Assembly: GCF_003347595.2 (NCBI RefSeq)
Contig: NZ_QCZK02000059.1
Coordinates: 94,731-158,730, forward strand
DNA: 64,000 bases
Source: Botryobacter ruber
GTDB lineage: Bacteria; Bacteroidota; Bacteroidia; Cytophagales; Hymenobacteraceae
Direction of reading: 5' to 3'
In this document: positions 8,688-17,243 of the stretch, one piece after another
Numbering within the stretch: the stretch's first letter is position 1
Layout: the number at the start of each line of letters is the position of its first letter
Made by a program: the position numbers and the translations under genes
The notes under the pieces: model-generated
What the model saw: the letters and a program-made list of their open reading frames with translations, nothing else
Databases searched by the model: none
Told to the model about the DNA's origin: nothing

Positions 8688-11600
8688 ATGCGACGAACCC
8701 TTCTGCTTTTACCCCTGATTGCCCTAACTTCTTTAGCTATTGCTCAAAGACCTAAAACTGAAAAGCTTTCAGATGCCCTGCACGGTTTCAACAAGGTGCA
8801 GGACAGTGCCCGTACTAAGGTATGGTGGTTCCATGGGGAAACAGAAACAACCAAAGAAGGCATAACGGCTGACCTGGAAGCCTTTAAACGCGGGGGAGTC
8901 GGTGGAGTGGTTTATTATGATCAGTCGCATGGCAAGGCAGAGAATGCATTGCCGGGATTCTCACCGGAATGGTGGAAAATGCTGCGGTTTTCGGCTGAAG
9001 AAGCAAAACGCCTGGGACTCTCATTCGAAGTGCACCTCTCCAATGGCTATGTTGCCGGCGGACCCTGGATTACGGAAGAATACAGCATGAAGCGTCTCAC
9101 GGCCACCGAAACGGTCATCAGCGGAGGGAAAAGCTTTGTCGGGAAGTTGGAAGAGCCTGTTAACCAGCACGGATTTTACCGGGATGTGGCGGTCCTTGCC
9201 TTTCCGGCCAAAAGCGGCGCAGGCATTAGTTCAACCACAGTTCCTTTCAGCGTAAGCTCCAATATAGCGGGCGTAGATTTCGCCCCTTTGTTCAATCCTA
9301 AAGTTACTTCTCTCACGAGAATAGCTCCAAAGGAAGGGGGAGTATTGGTCAATCTGAATTTCGAAAACTCGTTTGAGGCAAGAAGCATCACATACCAAGT
9401 GCAGCCAAAGGGAAAAGCTACCACCAGCGCCACCAACGTACCCGGACCTCCTTCCGATAAATTTGTCGGTACTGGTTATCGGGTTCTTCCTGATTTGGGC
9501 CAGCTGGAAGCTTCGGATGATGGCATTCATTACAAAAAAATCTGCGACCTCAAACCTATTTACAGGGCCCACGAAAGCTGGAAACAGAAGACTATTTCAT
9601 TTCCAGCCATAAAAGCAAAGTACTACCGGCTTCGGTTACACGACTGGTGGGAGAAGGATGAGAAAAACAAAGATATGTTATTAGGGGCCGTCACGCTGAA
9701 CGCTGCGGCCAAACTGGACCAATGGGAAGAAAAGGCGGGACTGTTTTCCGAATATATCGAAACTGATAAAACACCTGCCTACGCACCCGCTGAAAGCATC
9801 GACGCAAAAAGCATTATCAACCTTACCGGCAAACTGAATGCTGAAGGAATTTTACGCTGGGATGCTCCTCCCGGTTATTGGGTTGTGATGCGGTTTGCCC
9901 ATGTGCCTACCGGCGCGAAAACAAAGCACGGCAGGGCAAATTTAATCGGAAGGGAATCTGACAAACTTTCGGTAAAGGCAGCCGAACTACAGTGGGAGAA
10001 TTATGTTGGGAAAATTGCCGATTCCCTCGCCTTTACCAACAGCGGCCACCTCTCAGGCGTTGCCATGGATAGCCACGAGGCCGGCGCACAAAACTGGACC
10101 GACAATTTTATAGCGGAGTTTAAAACGCGAAGAGGCTATGACCCTACCTCTTATTTGCCAGCCATGATGGGCTATGTGGTAAACAGCGTAAAAGAGTCCG
10201 ATGGCTTTTTGTTTGACGTGCGGCGCAACATCGCCGATATGATTGCCGATAACTACTACGGCACGTTTGAAAGGTTATGCAAAAGCAGGGGACTTACCTT
10301 TACCGCACAGGCCATTGGCAACGCCTTGTGCTTTGTGGGAGACCCCATTCAGGCCAAGAGCAAAGTAAGTAAACCACAGGGAGAATTCTGGGCCATCCAT
10401 CCCGAAGGCAATTACGACATCAAAGAAAGCTCTTCCGCCGCGCATCTTTATGGCAAAAAAATAGCATCAGGCGAAGCTTATACCGATGCAAAATATAGCG
10501 CTTCCCTTGCCGACTTAAAATCGCTGGCCGATTATGCCTATGCTTTTGGTATTAATGAGTTTGTCATCTGTGCTTCCGCCTACCAACCGTGGCTGGACAA
10601 GCTACCCGGTAGTACCGGAGGAGGCCGCCACTATGCCATCAACCGCAACAACACCTGGTGGAATTATAGCCGTCCGTTCTGGGATTACCAGGCCAGAAAT
10701 GCCGCTATCATGCGCACAGGCAAATCTTCCATTGACCTGTGCGTCTACCTGGGTGAAAATGCACCTGTAAAAATTCTCACTTACCGCCTTCCCGACATTC
10801 CCGGAGGTTTCGATTTCGATGCTTTTACCACCGATGCCCTCCTTACCCGCATGGAAGGGAAAGGAGGGAAAATCATGCTGCCGGACGGCGTAAGTTACAA
10901 CATGATGATACTCCCCCGAAGTGGCGACATCACGTTGGATGCTTTGCGTAAAATTGCTTCTATTGTTGAAAGGGGAGGAAAAGTTTATGGACAGAAACCT
11001 CTTACATCCGGTTCAGCAAGAGATGTAGGAAGAGAACAGGAATACAAAGAAATCGCTGATAAGCTGTGGGGTGAAAATCCAGCTGCCACAGGCGCACATG
11101 CTTATAGCAAAGGCGTAGTATATTGGGGCATGCCATTGGCTGAAGCCATTAGTAAAGCGGGCATAACGCCAGATGTAGCCATGGCATCCGGAGACACCAA
11201 AGCGAACAAGATTTACTTCGCCCATCGAAAACTGGCAGATGCAGAAATTTATTTTCTGGATAACCACAAAGATGCGGCAGAGGAAAACCTGTTTACGTTT
11301 GCTACTACCGGGAAACAGGTGCAGCTATGGAACTCAGTAACAGGCGAACGTTTCTCCCTCCCGATTGTAAAAAAGGATAACAAAACTGTTTCCGTACAAC
11401 TGCATTTAGCGGCCCGCGAATCCTGTTTTATTTTCATAACAGATCAAACTGAAAAACTTCAGCCTGTCTCGTGGCCGAAGCCTACCGATAAAACCGAAGT
11501 AATCACAGGCAGCTGGCAAGTTACTTTCGACAAAAAAATGGACGGCCCTGGTGAGCTAACCATGGAAAAGCTGCAAGACTGGACAACATCTGCCGACCCA

Positions 11601-11969
11601 CAAATCAAATATTACTCTGGTACGGCTATCTACAAGAAGACCATATCCTTCGATCCGGCAGGCGATGACATTTTCCTGGACCTGGGTAATCTGGGATCTG
11701 TGGCACAGGTGTTTATAAATGGGAATGAGGCTGGCATTGTGTGGTGTTCCCCCTGGCAGTTGCAAATCACCAAGTACCTGAAGGATGGAGCAAACGACAT
11801 CGAAATTCGCGTAGCAAATTCGCTCACGAACCGCATGATTTACGATGTCGGGTTACCGGAGGCTGAGCGTGTAACGTTTGCGTATCCGGCAATAGCAACT
11901 TCCAGCGATGCTTTAGTGCCATCGGGCTTGAAAGAGCTGAAACTGCTCCGAAGAGTACGCCTGAAGTAG
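8688..11969 (+). CDS. Alpha-L-rhamnosidase, GH106 family
   Basis: This 1093-residue protein has a signal peptide (MRRTLLLLPLIALTSLAIAQ). The mature N-terminus reads RTKVWWFHGETETTKEGITADLEAFKRGGVGGVVYYDQ, the start of the (beta/alpha)8-type catalytic domain of GH106 enzymes, which release alpha-L-rhamnose from pectin rhamnogalacturonan. Beta-sandwich domains follow, and the C-terminal part (DIFLDLGNLGSVAQVFINGNEAG) is the galactose-binding-like fold seen at the end of this family. The length fits the usual ~1000-1150 residues. The ATG at 8688 is preferred over a TTG six codons upstream because it starts the signal peptide. The gene lies between 44-base direct repeats (8563 and 12245), suggesting it arrived separately from its neighbours. 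Catalytic residues were not assigned individually. Confidence 0.88.
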   Translation: MRRTLLLLPLIALTSLAIAQRPKTEKLSDALHGFNKVQDSARTKVWWFHGETETTKEGITADLEAFKRGGVGGVVYYDQSHGKAENALPGFSPEWWKMLRFSAEEAKRLGLSFEVHLSNGYVAGGPWITEEYSMKRLTATETVISGGKSFVGKLEEPVNQHGFYRDVAVLAFPAKSGAGISSTTVPFSVSSNIAGVDFAPLFNPKVTSLTRIAPKEGGVLVNLNFENSFEARSITYQVQPKGKATTSATNVPGPPSDKFVGTGYRVLPDLGQLEASDDGIHYKKICDLKPIYRAHESWKQKTISFPAIKAKYYRLRLHDWWEKDEKNKDMLLGAVTLNAAAKLDQWEEKAGLFSEYIETDKTPAYAPAESIDAKSIINLTGKLNAEGILRWDAPPGYWVVMRFAHVPTGAKTKHGRANLIGRESDKLSVKAAELQWENYVGKIADSLAFTNSGHLSGVAMDSHEAGAQNWTDNFIAEFKTRRGYDPTSYLPAMMGYVVNSVKESDGFLFDVRRNIADMIADNYYGTFERLCKSRGLTFTAQAIGNALCFVGDPIQAKSKVSKPQGEFWAIHPEGNYDIKESSSAAHLYGKKIASGEAYTDAKYSASLADLKSLADYAYAFGINEFVICASAYQPWLDKLPGSTGGGRHYAINRNNTWWNYSRPFWDYQARNAAIMRTGKSSIDLCVYLGENAPVKILTYRLPDIPGGFDFDAFTTDALLTRMEGKGGKIMLPDGVSYNMMILPRSGDITLDALRKIASIVERGGKVYGQKPLTSGSARDVGREQEYKEIADKLWGENPAATGAHAYSKGVVYWGMPLAEAISKAGITPDVAMASGDTKANKIYFAHRKLADAEIYFLDNHKDAAEENLFTFATTGKQVQLWNSVTGERFSLPIVKKDNKTVSVQLHLAARESCFIFITDQTEKLQPVSWPKPTDKTEVITGSWQVTFDKKMDGPGELTMEKLQDWTTSADPQIKYYSGTAIYKKTISFDPAGDDIFLDLGNLGSVAQVFINGNEAGIVWCSPWQLQITKYLKDGANDIEIRVANSLTNRMIYDVGLPEAERVTFAYPAIATSSDALVPSGLKELKLLRRVRLK

Positions 11970-12244
11970 AACGTTCAAATGGGAAATTACTGGGTATATG
12001 TTGGCTACTGTCTGACGCCCTGTATCATTTCTGTCCGCCGGTCCCTGAAACATGGAAATTTTGATACGGATAGTATCCGTGTTGATTGTTGTAGACTTTT
12101 GTAGATAATACCACCTGGAAAGTACTTCCTAGACTAAAGAGAGGCACTATGGCTGCAGGCTGTTATACCAGAATGCGGCTTCTTACAAAATCCGGAATAC
12201 TACTATAATTCATTCATTTAATTCTAAACACAACTTAACAATAT

Positions 12245-12288
12245 ACAAATGAAAAGTATTCTTCTTGCGCTTCTGTCGTTTGTTTTCG
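12245..12288 (+). repeat. 44-base direct repeat, right copy
   Basis: This is the intact copy covering the start of the GH105 gene; its partner is at 8563-8606. The 279-base gap 11970-12248 before it holds no other recognised element. Confidence 0.85.
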
Positions 12289-13610
12289 CCACCACCTCCT
12301 TTGCCCAGAAAACGGCTCCGGGCCCGATACCCATTTATCCGGTACCGTACGAAATGCCGTCGGAGGAAAACATAAAAGAGGTACTGCACCGCATCCGGAA
12401 ATATTATGAAGCCACCAGTTCCCAGACGATTGTCGATTCCAAAACCGGAGAAAGAATCACGGACTTCGCCACCTATAATCCGCAGGCTATCCCGTCGGAT
12501 GGGTTTTCCGGTGAGTGGTCGTACACGCACGGGGTGGTGTTGTCGGCTTTTGATTATATTACCAAAGTAACCGGCGACGAAACGTTCTTTGCCCATAACA
12601 CCAGGTTTTACAATTATGTGGTAGACAACCTTTCCTACTTTCATAAAAACGATGCCCGGAAACCTGGCGATAAACTGGGTACGTGGGGCCGTATCCTCCA
12701 CTTCGAGGCGCTGGATGATTGCGGCTCTATCGGTGCGGCCATGATTAAGACCTACCTGAAAAACAAGAACAGCAACTACCTGCCCGTTATCAATAGGGTA
12801 GACGAGCACGTTTCTAAAAACCAGTACCGGCTCCCCGACGGCACCCTGGCCCGGAACCGTCCGCAGTACCAATCCATCTGGGCCGACGACTTATACATGA
12901 GCGTGCCGTTTCTGGCCAACATGGGGGTACTTACCGGAAACAAAAAGTACTTCGACGATGCCGCCAGGCAACTCCTGCAGATGGGCAACCGGCTTTACGT
13001 TCCGGAAAAAGAGTTATTTGACCATGGATGGAGTGTTACTTCCGGCAACTACGACCCTCGCTTCTACTGGGGCCGTGCCAACGGCTGGACCCTGATGGCC
13101 ATGGCAGAACTGCTGAGTGTACTGCCGGAAAAGCACAAAGACCGCGACAAAATCCTGCACCTCTACCGTTCCATGGTGCGTAGCCTGGCTAATTCACAGG
13201 ACGGCACCGGCTTCTGGCATAACCTCCTGGACAAGCCCGATACGTACGTGGAAACCTCCTGCACCGCCATGTTTACCTATGCTATTGCCAAAGGCATAAA
13301 CGAAGGGTGGGTTAGCCATGTGTACGGACCGGTAGCCCTAACAGGATGGAACGCCGTGAAGACACAAGTGCTGGAAAATGGCGCCGTAGAGGGCACGGTA
13401 GAAGGCACCACCTTCGCCCACGACAACACCTATTACTACCACCGCGGCGCAAGCGTCAATGCCACGCATGGCTACGGCCCCGTGCTCTACGCCGGTGCCG
13501 AAATGATTCGCCTGTTGCAAAACGATAAGCTGGAAATTCAACAAGCCAAACCGAATGCCATCAACAGCACCTTCCATTTTATTCTGAAAAGCGAATGGCC
13601 AAAGAAATAA
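12249..13610 (+). CDS. Unsaturated rhamnogalacturonyl hydrolase, GH105 family
   Basis: This 453-residue protein has a signal peptide ending SFAQ. It has the (alpha/alpha)6-barrel pattern of the GH88/GH105 superfamily: WSYTHGVVLSAFDYITKVTGD, QSIWADDLYMSVPFLA and the signature YWGRANGW (residues 273-280). GH105 enzymes hydrolyse the unsaturated galacturonyl residue left at the non-reducing end after rhamnogalacturonan or pectate lyase action, so it works downstream of the PL1 lyases here. The aspartates in the WADD segment are the usual catalytic region. The length is somewhat above the typical ~370-400 residues because of an N-terminal extension and a C-terminal tail. The gene ends 14 bases before a strong terminator, closing this operon. 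Alternative: a GH88 glucuronyl hydrolase of other specificity. Confidence 0.88.
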   Translation: MKSILLALLSFVFATTSFAQKTAPGPIPIYPVPYEMPSEENIKEVLHRIRKYYEATSSQTIVDSKTGERITDFATYNPQAIPSDGFSGEWSYTHGVVLSAFDYITKVTGDETFFAHNTRFYNYVVDNLSYFHKNDARKPGDKLGTWGRILHFEALDDCGSIGAAMIKTYLKNKNSNYLPVINRVDEHVSKNQYRLPDGTLARNRPQYQSIWADDLYMSVPFLANMGVLTGNKKYFDDAARQLLQMGNRLYVPEKELFDHGWSVTSGNYDPRFYWGRANGWTLMAMAELLSVLPEKHKDRDKILHLYRSMVRSLANSQDGTGFWHNLLDKPDTYVETSCTAMFTYAIAKGINEGWVSHVYGPVALTGWNAVKTQVLENGAVEGTVEGTTFAHDNTYYYHRGASVNATHGYGPVLYAGAEMIRLLQNDKLEIQQAKPNAINSTFHFILKSEWPKK

Positions 13611-13624
13611 AAAAATAATTTGGT

Positions 13625-13675
13625 ACAGGCACCCGCATGCGTAGAAGCTACGCTGCGGGTGCCTGTTTATTTTTC
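13625..13675 (+). terminator. Intrinsic terminator after the GH105 gene
   Basis: ACAGGCACCCGC (13625-13636) pairs perfectly with GCGGGTGCCTGT (13655-13666), and a T-rich tract follows. It separates the pectin-enzyme block from the DeoR-led regulon. Confidence 0.88.
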
Positions 13676-13787
13676 TTTTATTTTCCATTTTTTTCTATTA
13701 ATTTCGTTTCAACTTCTTCTTTCGCAAGAAAACTACAATGTATTCTAATAGTTTCTTCGGACTGAACGTTGGGCGTACCGAGTAAAC

Positions 13788-14552
13788 ATGACAGCAAACC
13801 ACAGAAGAGAAAAAATATTCGAAGTCATTAAAGAAGATGGCTCTGCCAAAGTAGTAGACCTGGCAAAACTTTTTAAAGTATCCGAACCTACCATCCGGCA
13901 GGACCTGGAAAAGTTAGAGGAAGAAGGATTAGTTATAAAAGAACACGGCGGTGCCTATTTAAAAAATGTACAAACACAGGTACAGGAAGTATCGCTGGCA
14001 AACCAGGAAAACATAGAAAAAAAAGAACTGATCGCCAGCAAGTGCCTGCAGTACATCGAGAGCGGCGACACCATCATCCTCGACTCCGGCTCCACTACTA
14101 CCGAGATAGCCAAAAAACTGAAAGGCTTTAAAAACCTGACGGTTATTACCAACGCGCTGAACATTGCGCTGATGCTGGGGGCAGAACCGGGCATAGAAGT
14201 AATTATGACAGGCGGCGAGTTTAAACCTCCTACCCTGTCGTTAACCGGCCAGAAAGCAGCCGACTTCTTTAAAGGCATTAACGTGCAGAAGCTTTTCCTG
14301 GCAACGGCGGGCCTCTCGCTCAAAGCAGGCCTCACGTATCCGAGCATCAGCGATTTGGTAGTAAAAAAGGCGATGATTGATGCTGCGGAAACGACCTACC
14401 TGGTGGCAGACTCCACCAAAATAGGAAAGAGCGCTTTTGCCAGTCTGGGAGCGCTTTCGCTGATAGATTATATTATCACAGACGCAGGCATAGAAGACAA
14501 ATCCCTGAAAGTTTTTCAGGACAACGAAATAGAATTAATAATAGCGAATTAA
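13788..14552 (+). CDS. DeoR/GlpR-family sugar-responsive regulator
   Basis: This 254-residue protein has an N-terminal helix-turn-helix (about 5-60: IFEVIKEDGSAKVVDLAKLFKVSEPTIRQDLEKLEEEG) that fits the DeoR family. The C-terminal sensor domain has the ribose-phosphate-isomerase-like fold, with the DSGSTTTEIAKKL loop that binds a sugar phosphate in relatives. It is the first gene of an apparent operon and lies seven bases before the isomerase gene. DeoR regulators in catabolic operons are usually repressors released by a phosphorylated intermediate, here perhaps the product of the FGGY kinase at the far end of the cluster. No operator was identified with confidence. Confidence 0.9.
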   Translation: MTANHRREKIFEVIKEDGSAKVVDLAKLFKVSEPTIRQDLEKLEEEGLVIKEHGGAYLKNVQTQVQEVSLANQENIEKKELIASKCLQYIESGDTIILDSGSTTTEIAKKLKGFKNLTVITNALNIALMLGAEPGIEVIMTGGEFKPPTLSLTGQKAADFFKGINVQKLFLATAGLSLKAGLTYPSISDLVVKKAMIDAAETTYLVADSTKIGKSAFASLGALSLIDYIITDAGIEDKSLKVFQDNEIELIIAN

Positions 14553-14558
14553 CAAAAT

Positions 14559-15968
14559 ATGAAACAACAATCGACGCTAGGGGTTATCATCGGCAACCGC
14601 GATTTTTTCCCTGATTCGTTAGTAGCAGCCGCCCGTGCTGAAATAAACGCTTTATTCGAAACACTAAACATCCGTCCCATCATGCTGGGCGAGGACGATT
14701 CCAAACTGGGCGGTGTGGAAACGTTCCAGGAAGCGCGCAAATGCGCCGACCTGTTTAAAAAACATGCCGATGAGATAATGGGGGTACTGGTGGTGCTGCC
14801 GAACTTCGGCGATGAAAGAGGCGTAGCTGAAACGCTGCACCTGGCCGGCCTGAACGTGCCCGTGCTCATACAGGCCTACCCGGACGAGCTGAACAAGCTG
14901 GATGTGGCCCGCCGCCGCGACTCCTGGTGCGGTAAGATTTCGGTGTGCAACAACCTCTACCAGTACGGCATCAAATATACCCTCACCACCAAGCATGTTG
15001 TTTCTCCGGACGACCCTTCTTTTAAAGAAGACCTGCAGAACTTCCTGGGCGTTTGCCGCGTGGTAAAAGGCTTACGCAAAGTACGCATCGGCGCCGTAGG
15101 TGCCAGGCCAGGAGGCTTCAACACCGTGCGCTACAGCGAGAAAATATTACAGCGCCACGGCATCTCCGTTACCACCGTCGACCTTTCCGAAATTCTGGGC
15201 AACGCCAACAAGCTGACCAAGGACGATGCGGTGGTCAAAGAACGGCTGGAGCAGATTAATGCCTATGCTAAAAAAGGCCTGACACCCGACGAGGCCATGG
15301 TACAGATTGCGAAGCTGGATGTGGTGCTGAACGACTTCGTGAAGGCAAATGAGCTCGACGCCACCGCCATCCAGTGCTGGACCTCCCTGCAACAGAACTA
15401 CGGCTGCAACGTGTGCACCAGCATGAGCATGATGAGCGAAAACATGTTGCCAAGCGCCTGCGAAGTAGACGTAACCGGTACCCTGAGCATGTACGCCATG
15501 CAGCTGGCTTCCGGCTCGCCAAGCGCCCTCGTGGACTGGAACAACAACTACGCCGACGACGACACGAAGTGCGTACTCTTCCACTGCGGTAACTGGGCCA
15601 AATCGTTCTTACCGGATATTGAAATCAGCAATGCGCCTATCCTGGGTACCACTGTGGGTGTAGAAAACACCTACGGCGCCCTCGCAGGCCGCACCCCGGC
15701 CATGCCCCTCACCTACGGCCGCATCAGCACCGACGACCCGAAAGGCATCATCAAAGTCTACATAGGCGAAGGCATGCTGACCGACGACCCGCTGAACACC
15801 TTCGGTAACCGTGCCGTGGCTCAAATAGATAACCTGCAGGGCCTGATGCAGTACGTGTGCCGCAACGGTTTCGAACACCACGTCGTGATGAACGCCTCCA
15901 AAACAGCAGGCATCCTGAAGGAAGCCTTCGAAAACTACCTGGGCTGGGAAGTTTACCAGCACGTGTAG
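14559..15968 (+). CDS. L-fucose/L-arabinose-isomerase-family ketol isomerase, candidate D-apiose isomerase
   Basis: This 469-residue cytoplasmic protein has the Rossmann-like N-terminal and middle domains of the FucI/AraA isomerase superfamily (GVIIGNRDFFPDSL, VLVVLPNFGDERGVAETL, VRIGAVGARPGGFNTVRYS). The C-terminal domain contains the CEVDVTGTLSMYAMQLASG and FHCGNWAKSF segments that carry metal and substrate residues in relatives. It is not the canonical FucI (a 596-residue one is at 33639-35429) nor a typical AraA. Its neighbours are a split transketolase, a sugar ABC importer and a glycerol-kinase-like FGGY kinase, the gene set described for D-apiose use through D-apulose and D-apulose 4-phosphate. 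I infer that it isomerises apiose to apulose, or another aldose to its ketose. The family is sure; the substrate is a hypothesis. Confidence 0.82.
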   Translation: MKQQSTLGVIIGNRDFFPDSLVAAARAEINALFETLNIRPIMLGEDDSKLGGVETFQEARKCADLFKKHADEIMGVLVVLPNFGDERGVAETLHLAGLNVPVLIQAYPDELNKLDVARRRDSWCGKISVCNNLYQYGIKYTLTTKHVVSPDDPSFKEDLQNFLGVCRVVKGLRKVRIGAVGARPGGFNTVRYSEKILQRHGISVTTVDLSEILGNANKLTKDDAVVKERLEQINAYAKKGLTPDEAMVQIAKLDVVLNDFVKANELDATAIQCWTSLQQNYGCNVCTSMSMMSENMLPSACEVDVTGTLSMYAMQLASGSPSALVDWNNNYADDDTKCVLFHCGNWAKSFLPDIEISNAPILGTTVGVENTYGALAGRTPAMPLTYGRISTDDPKGIIKVYIGEGMLTDDPLNTFGNRAVAQIDNLQGLMQYVCRNGFEHHVVMNASKTAGILKEAFENYLGWEVYQHV

Positions 15969-16028
15969 GGTAGAAAGAAGGTACTGAGAGAAAATTCCCC
16001 CTTTGAAGGGGAGAACCTGAAACCGGTG

Positions 16029-16054
16029 CGCTGGTGCGAGCTTGTAGCTCGTAC
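16029..16054 (+). repeat. REP-like palindrome, GAGCTTGTAGCTC family, pair 1 left
   Basis: GCTGGTGCGAGCTTGTAGC followed by TCGTACC. CGAGCT and AGCTCG form a small hairpin around TGT. The inverted partner is at 16154-16179. Confidence 0.85.
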
Positions 16055-16153
16055 CAATATTATCCGGGCTAATTTATTGCATTTATGTTCTTCAGCAGAA
16101 GCAACAGGTTTATAATGCAGTAAATGATGCTAAAATTTTGTTCGTGGTAGTAG

Positions 16154-16179
16154 GGTACGAGCTACAAGCTCGCACCAGC
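16154..16179 (-). repeat. REP-like palindrome, GAGCTTGTAGCTC family, pair 1 right
   Basis: Exact reverse complement of 16029-16054, so the two arms can pair over a 99-base spacer. Confidence 0.85.
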
Positions 16180-16270
16180 GAAGGCAAGCACTTTGTGAAC
16201 AGCAGTAATTACCAATCCCCCTGCCCCCTTCGCCAAGGGGGATTTAAAAGCAAGCCTTGCTGCCTACTTG

Positions 16271-16300
16271 TGGTGCAGAGGCTATGGTGGGAGGAGCAGA
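16271..16300 (+). repeat. Dispersed AV-type intergenic repeat, copy near the transketolase
   Basis: TGGTGCAGAGGCTATGGTGG followed by GAGGAGCAG matches the family core with one change (GGGAGG for GGCAGG). It ends 85 bases before the transketolase start. Confidence 0.65.
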
Positions 16301-16385
16301 AGACTTTTCCCGACAAGATTGGTCTTCAAACGAAGACAAAAACGCAGCTGCCAGGCAGCAACCAATATTAAATTCCAGAAATCAG

Positions 16386-17231
16386 ATGACAGATAAAGAG
16401 TTACAGCGAAAGTCGATAGAGTACCGGAAAAGAATCCTGAAGTACATCTACCAGGCGAAAGCAGGCCATACAGGAGGCAGCCTTTCCTGTACCGATATCC
16501 TCAACGTGCTATACAACCACGTGCTCAACGTTGGGCCGGAGAACTTCACCTCCCCCGACCGCGACCGCTACATCCAGAGCAAAGGCCATACGGTTGAGGC
16601 GCTGTTCGTGGTGCTGGCGGATAAAGGCTTTTTCCCATATACTGACCTGGAAAACCTCTGCACTTATAAGTCGCACTACATCGGTCACCCGACCAAGAAA
16701 GTGAAGGGCGTGGAGCAGAATACTGGTGCCCTGGGCCATGGCTTACCCATGAGTGTGGGCACTGCCCTGGCAGCCAAACTGGACGAGCGTGATTACCGGG
16801 TATTTACCTTGATGGGCGACGGCGAACTGCCCGAAGGCTCCAACTGGGAAGCCGCCCTGACGGCCTCGCATTACAAGCTGGACAACCTCTGCGCCATCAT
16901 CGACCATAATAAACTCCAGATTACAGGCCCCACCTGCGAGGTCTGCGACACCAACCCCATCGACGACAAGTTCGAGAGCTTCGGCTGGGCGGTGCGCCAC
17001 GTGGACGGGCATGATATTACGCAGTTAAAGGAAGCCTTCGCAGCCATGCCATTCGAAGCAGGAAAGCCAAGCCTGATTATTGCGCATACCATCAAAGGCA
17101 AAGGCGTTAGCTTTATGGAAAACGAGCTGAAGTGGCACCACGGGGTACCAAGCGAGGAGCAGTACCACAAGGCACAGGAAGAACTGGATGCAGCGCTGGC
17201 TGCCCTGGAAGGAAAAGAAGTAACCGTTTAA
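16386..17231 (+). CDS. Transketolase N-terminal subunit (thiamine diphosphate domain), candidate apulose-4-phosphate transketolase A
   Basis: This 281-residue cytoplasmic protein corresponds to the pyrophosphate-binding half of transketolase. The thiamine diphosphate motif begins GDGELPEGSNWEAA and ends IDHNKLQ, and the KAGHTGGSLSCTDIL and LGHGLPMSVGTALA segments are typical. The ATG at 16386 gives the family start MTDKELQ; an open frame runs further upstream through repeat sequence but has no family similarity. The partner half follows 12 bases downstream, so the two form a split transketolase. Stand-alone split transketolases in catabolic operons usually act on one dedicated sugar phosphate rather than in the general pentose phosphate pathway. 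With the isomerase and FGGY kinase of this cluster, apulose 4-phosphate is the best candidate. In the described reaction the ketol unit goes to glyceraldehyde 3-phosphate, giving xylulose 5-phosphate and dihydroxyacetone phosphate. Confidence 0.88.
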   Translation: MTDKELQRKSIEYRKRILKYIYQAKAGHTGGSLSCTDILNVLYNHVLNVGPENFTSPDRDRYIQSKGHTVEALFVVLADKGFFPYTDLENLCTYKSHYIGHPTKKVKGVEQNTGALGHGLPMSVGTALAAKLDERDYRVFTLMGDGELPEGSNWEAALTASHYKLDNLCAIIDHNKLQITGPTCEVCDTNPIDDKFESFGWAVRHVDGHDITQLKEAFAAMPFEAGKPSLIIAHTIKGKGVSFMENELKWHHGVPSEEQYHKAQEELDAALAALEGKEVTV

Positions 17232-17243
17232 AAGCAGAAAACA

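Larger units (their letters stand above)
15995..16244. repeat. CCCCCTT-type paired palindrome enclosing another repeat pair
   Basis: A left arm (TTCCCCCTTTGAAGGGGA, 15995-16012, truncated) and a fuller right arm (CCAATCCCCCTGCCCCCTT then CGCCAAGGGGGATT, 16213-16244) belong to the family also found at 47139, 52217 and 55241. A complete pair of the GAGCTTGTAGCTC family lies between them. Together these fill most of the gap between the isomerase and transketolase genes. Confidence 0.65.
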
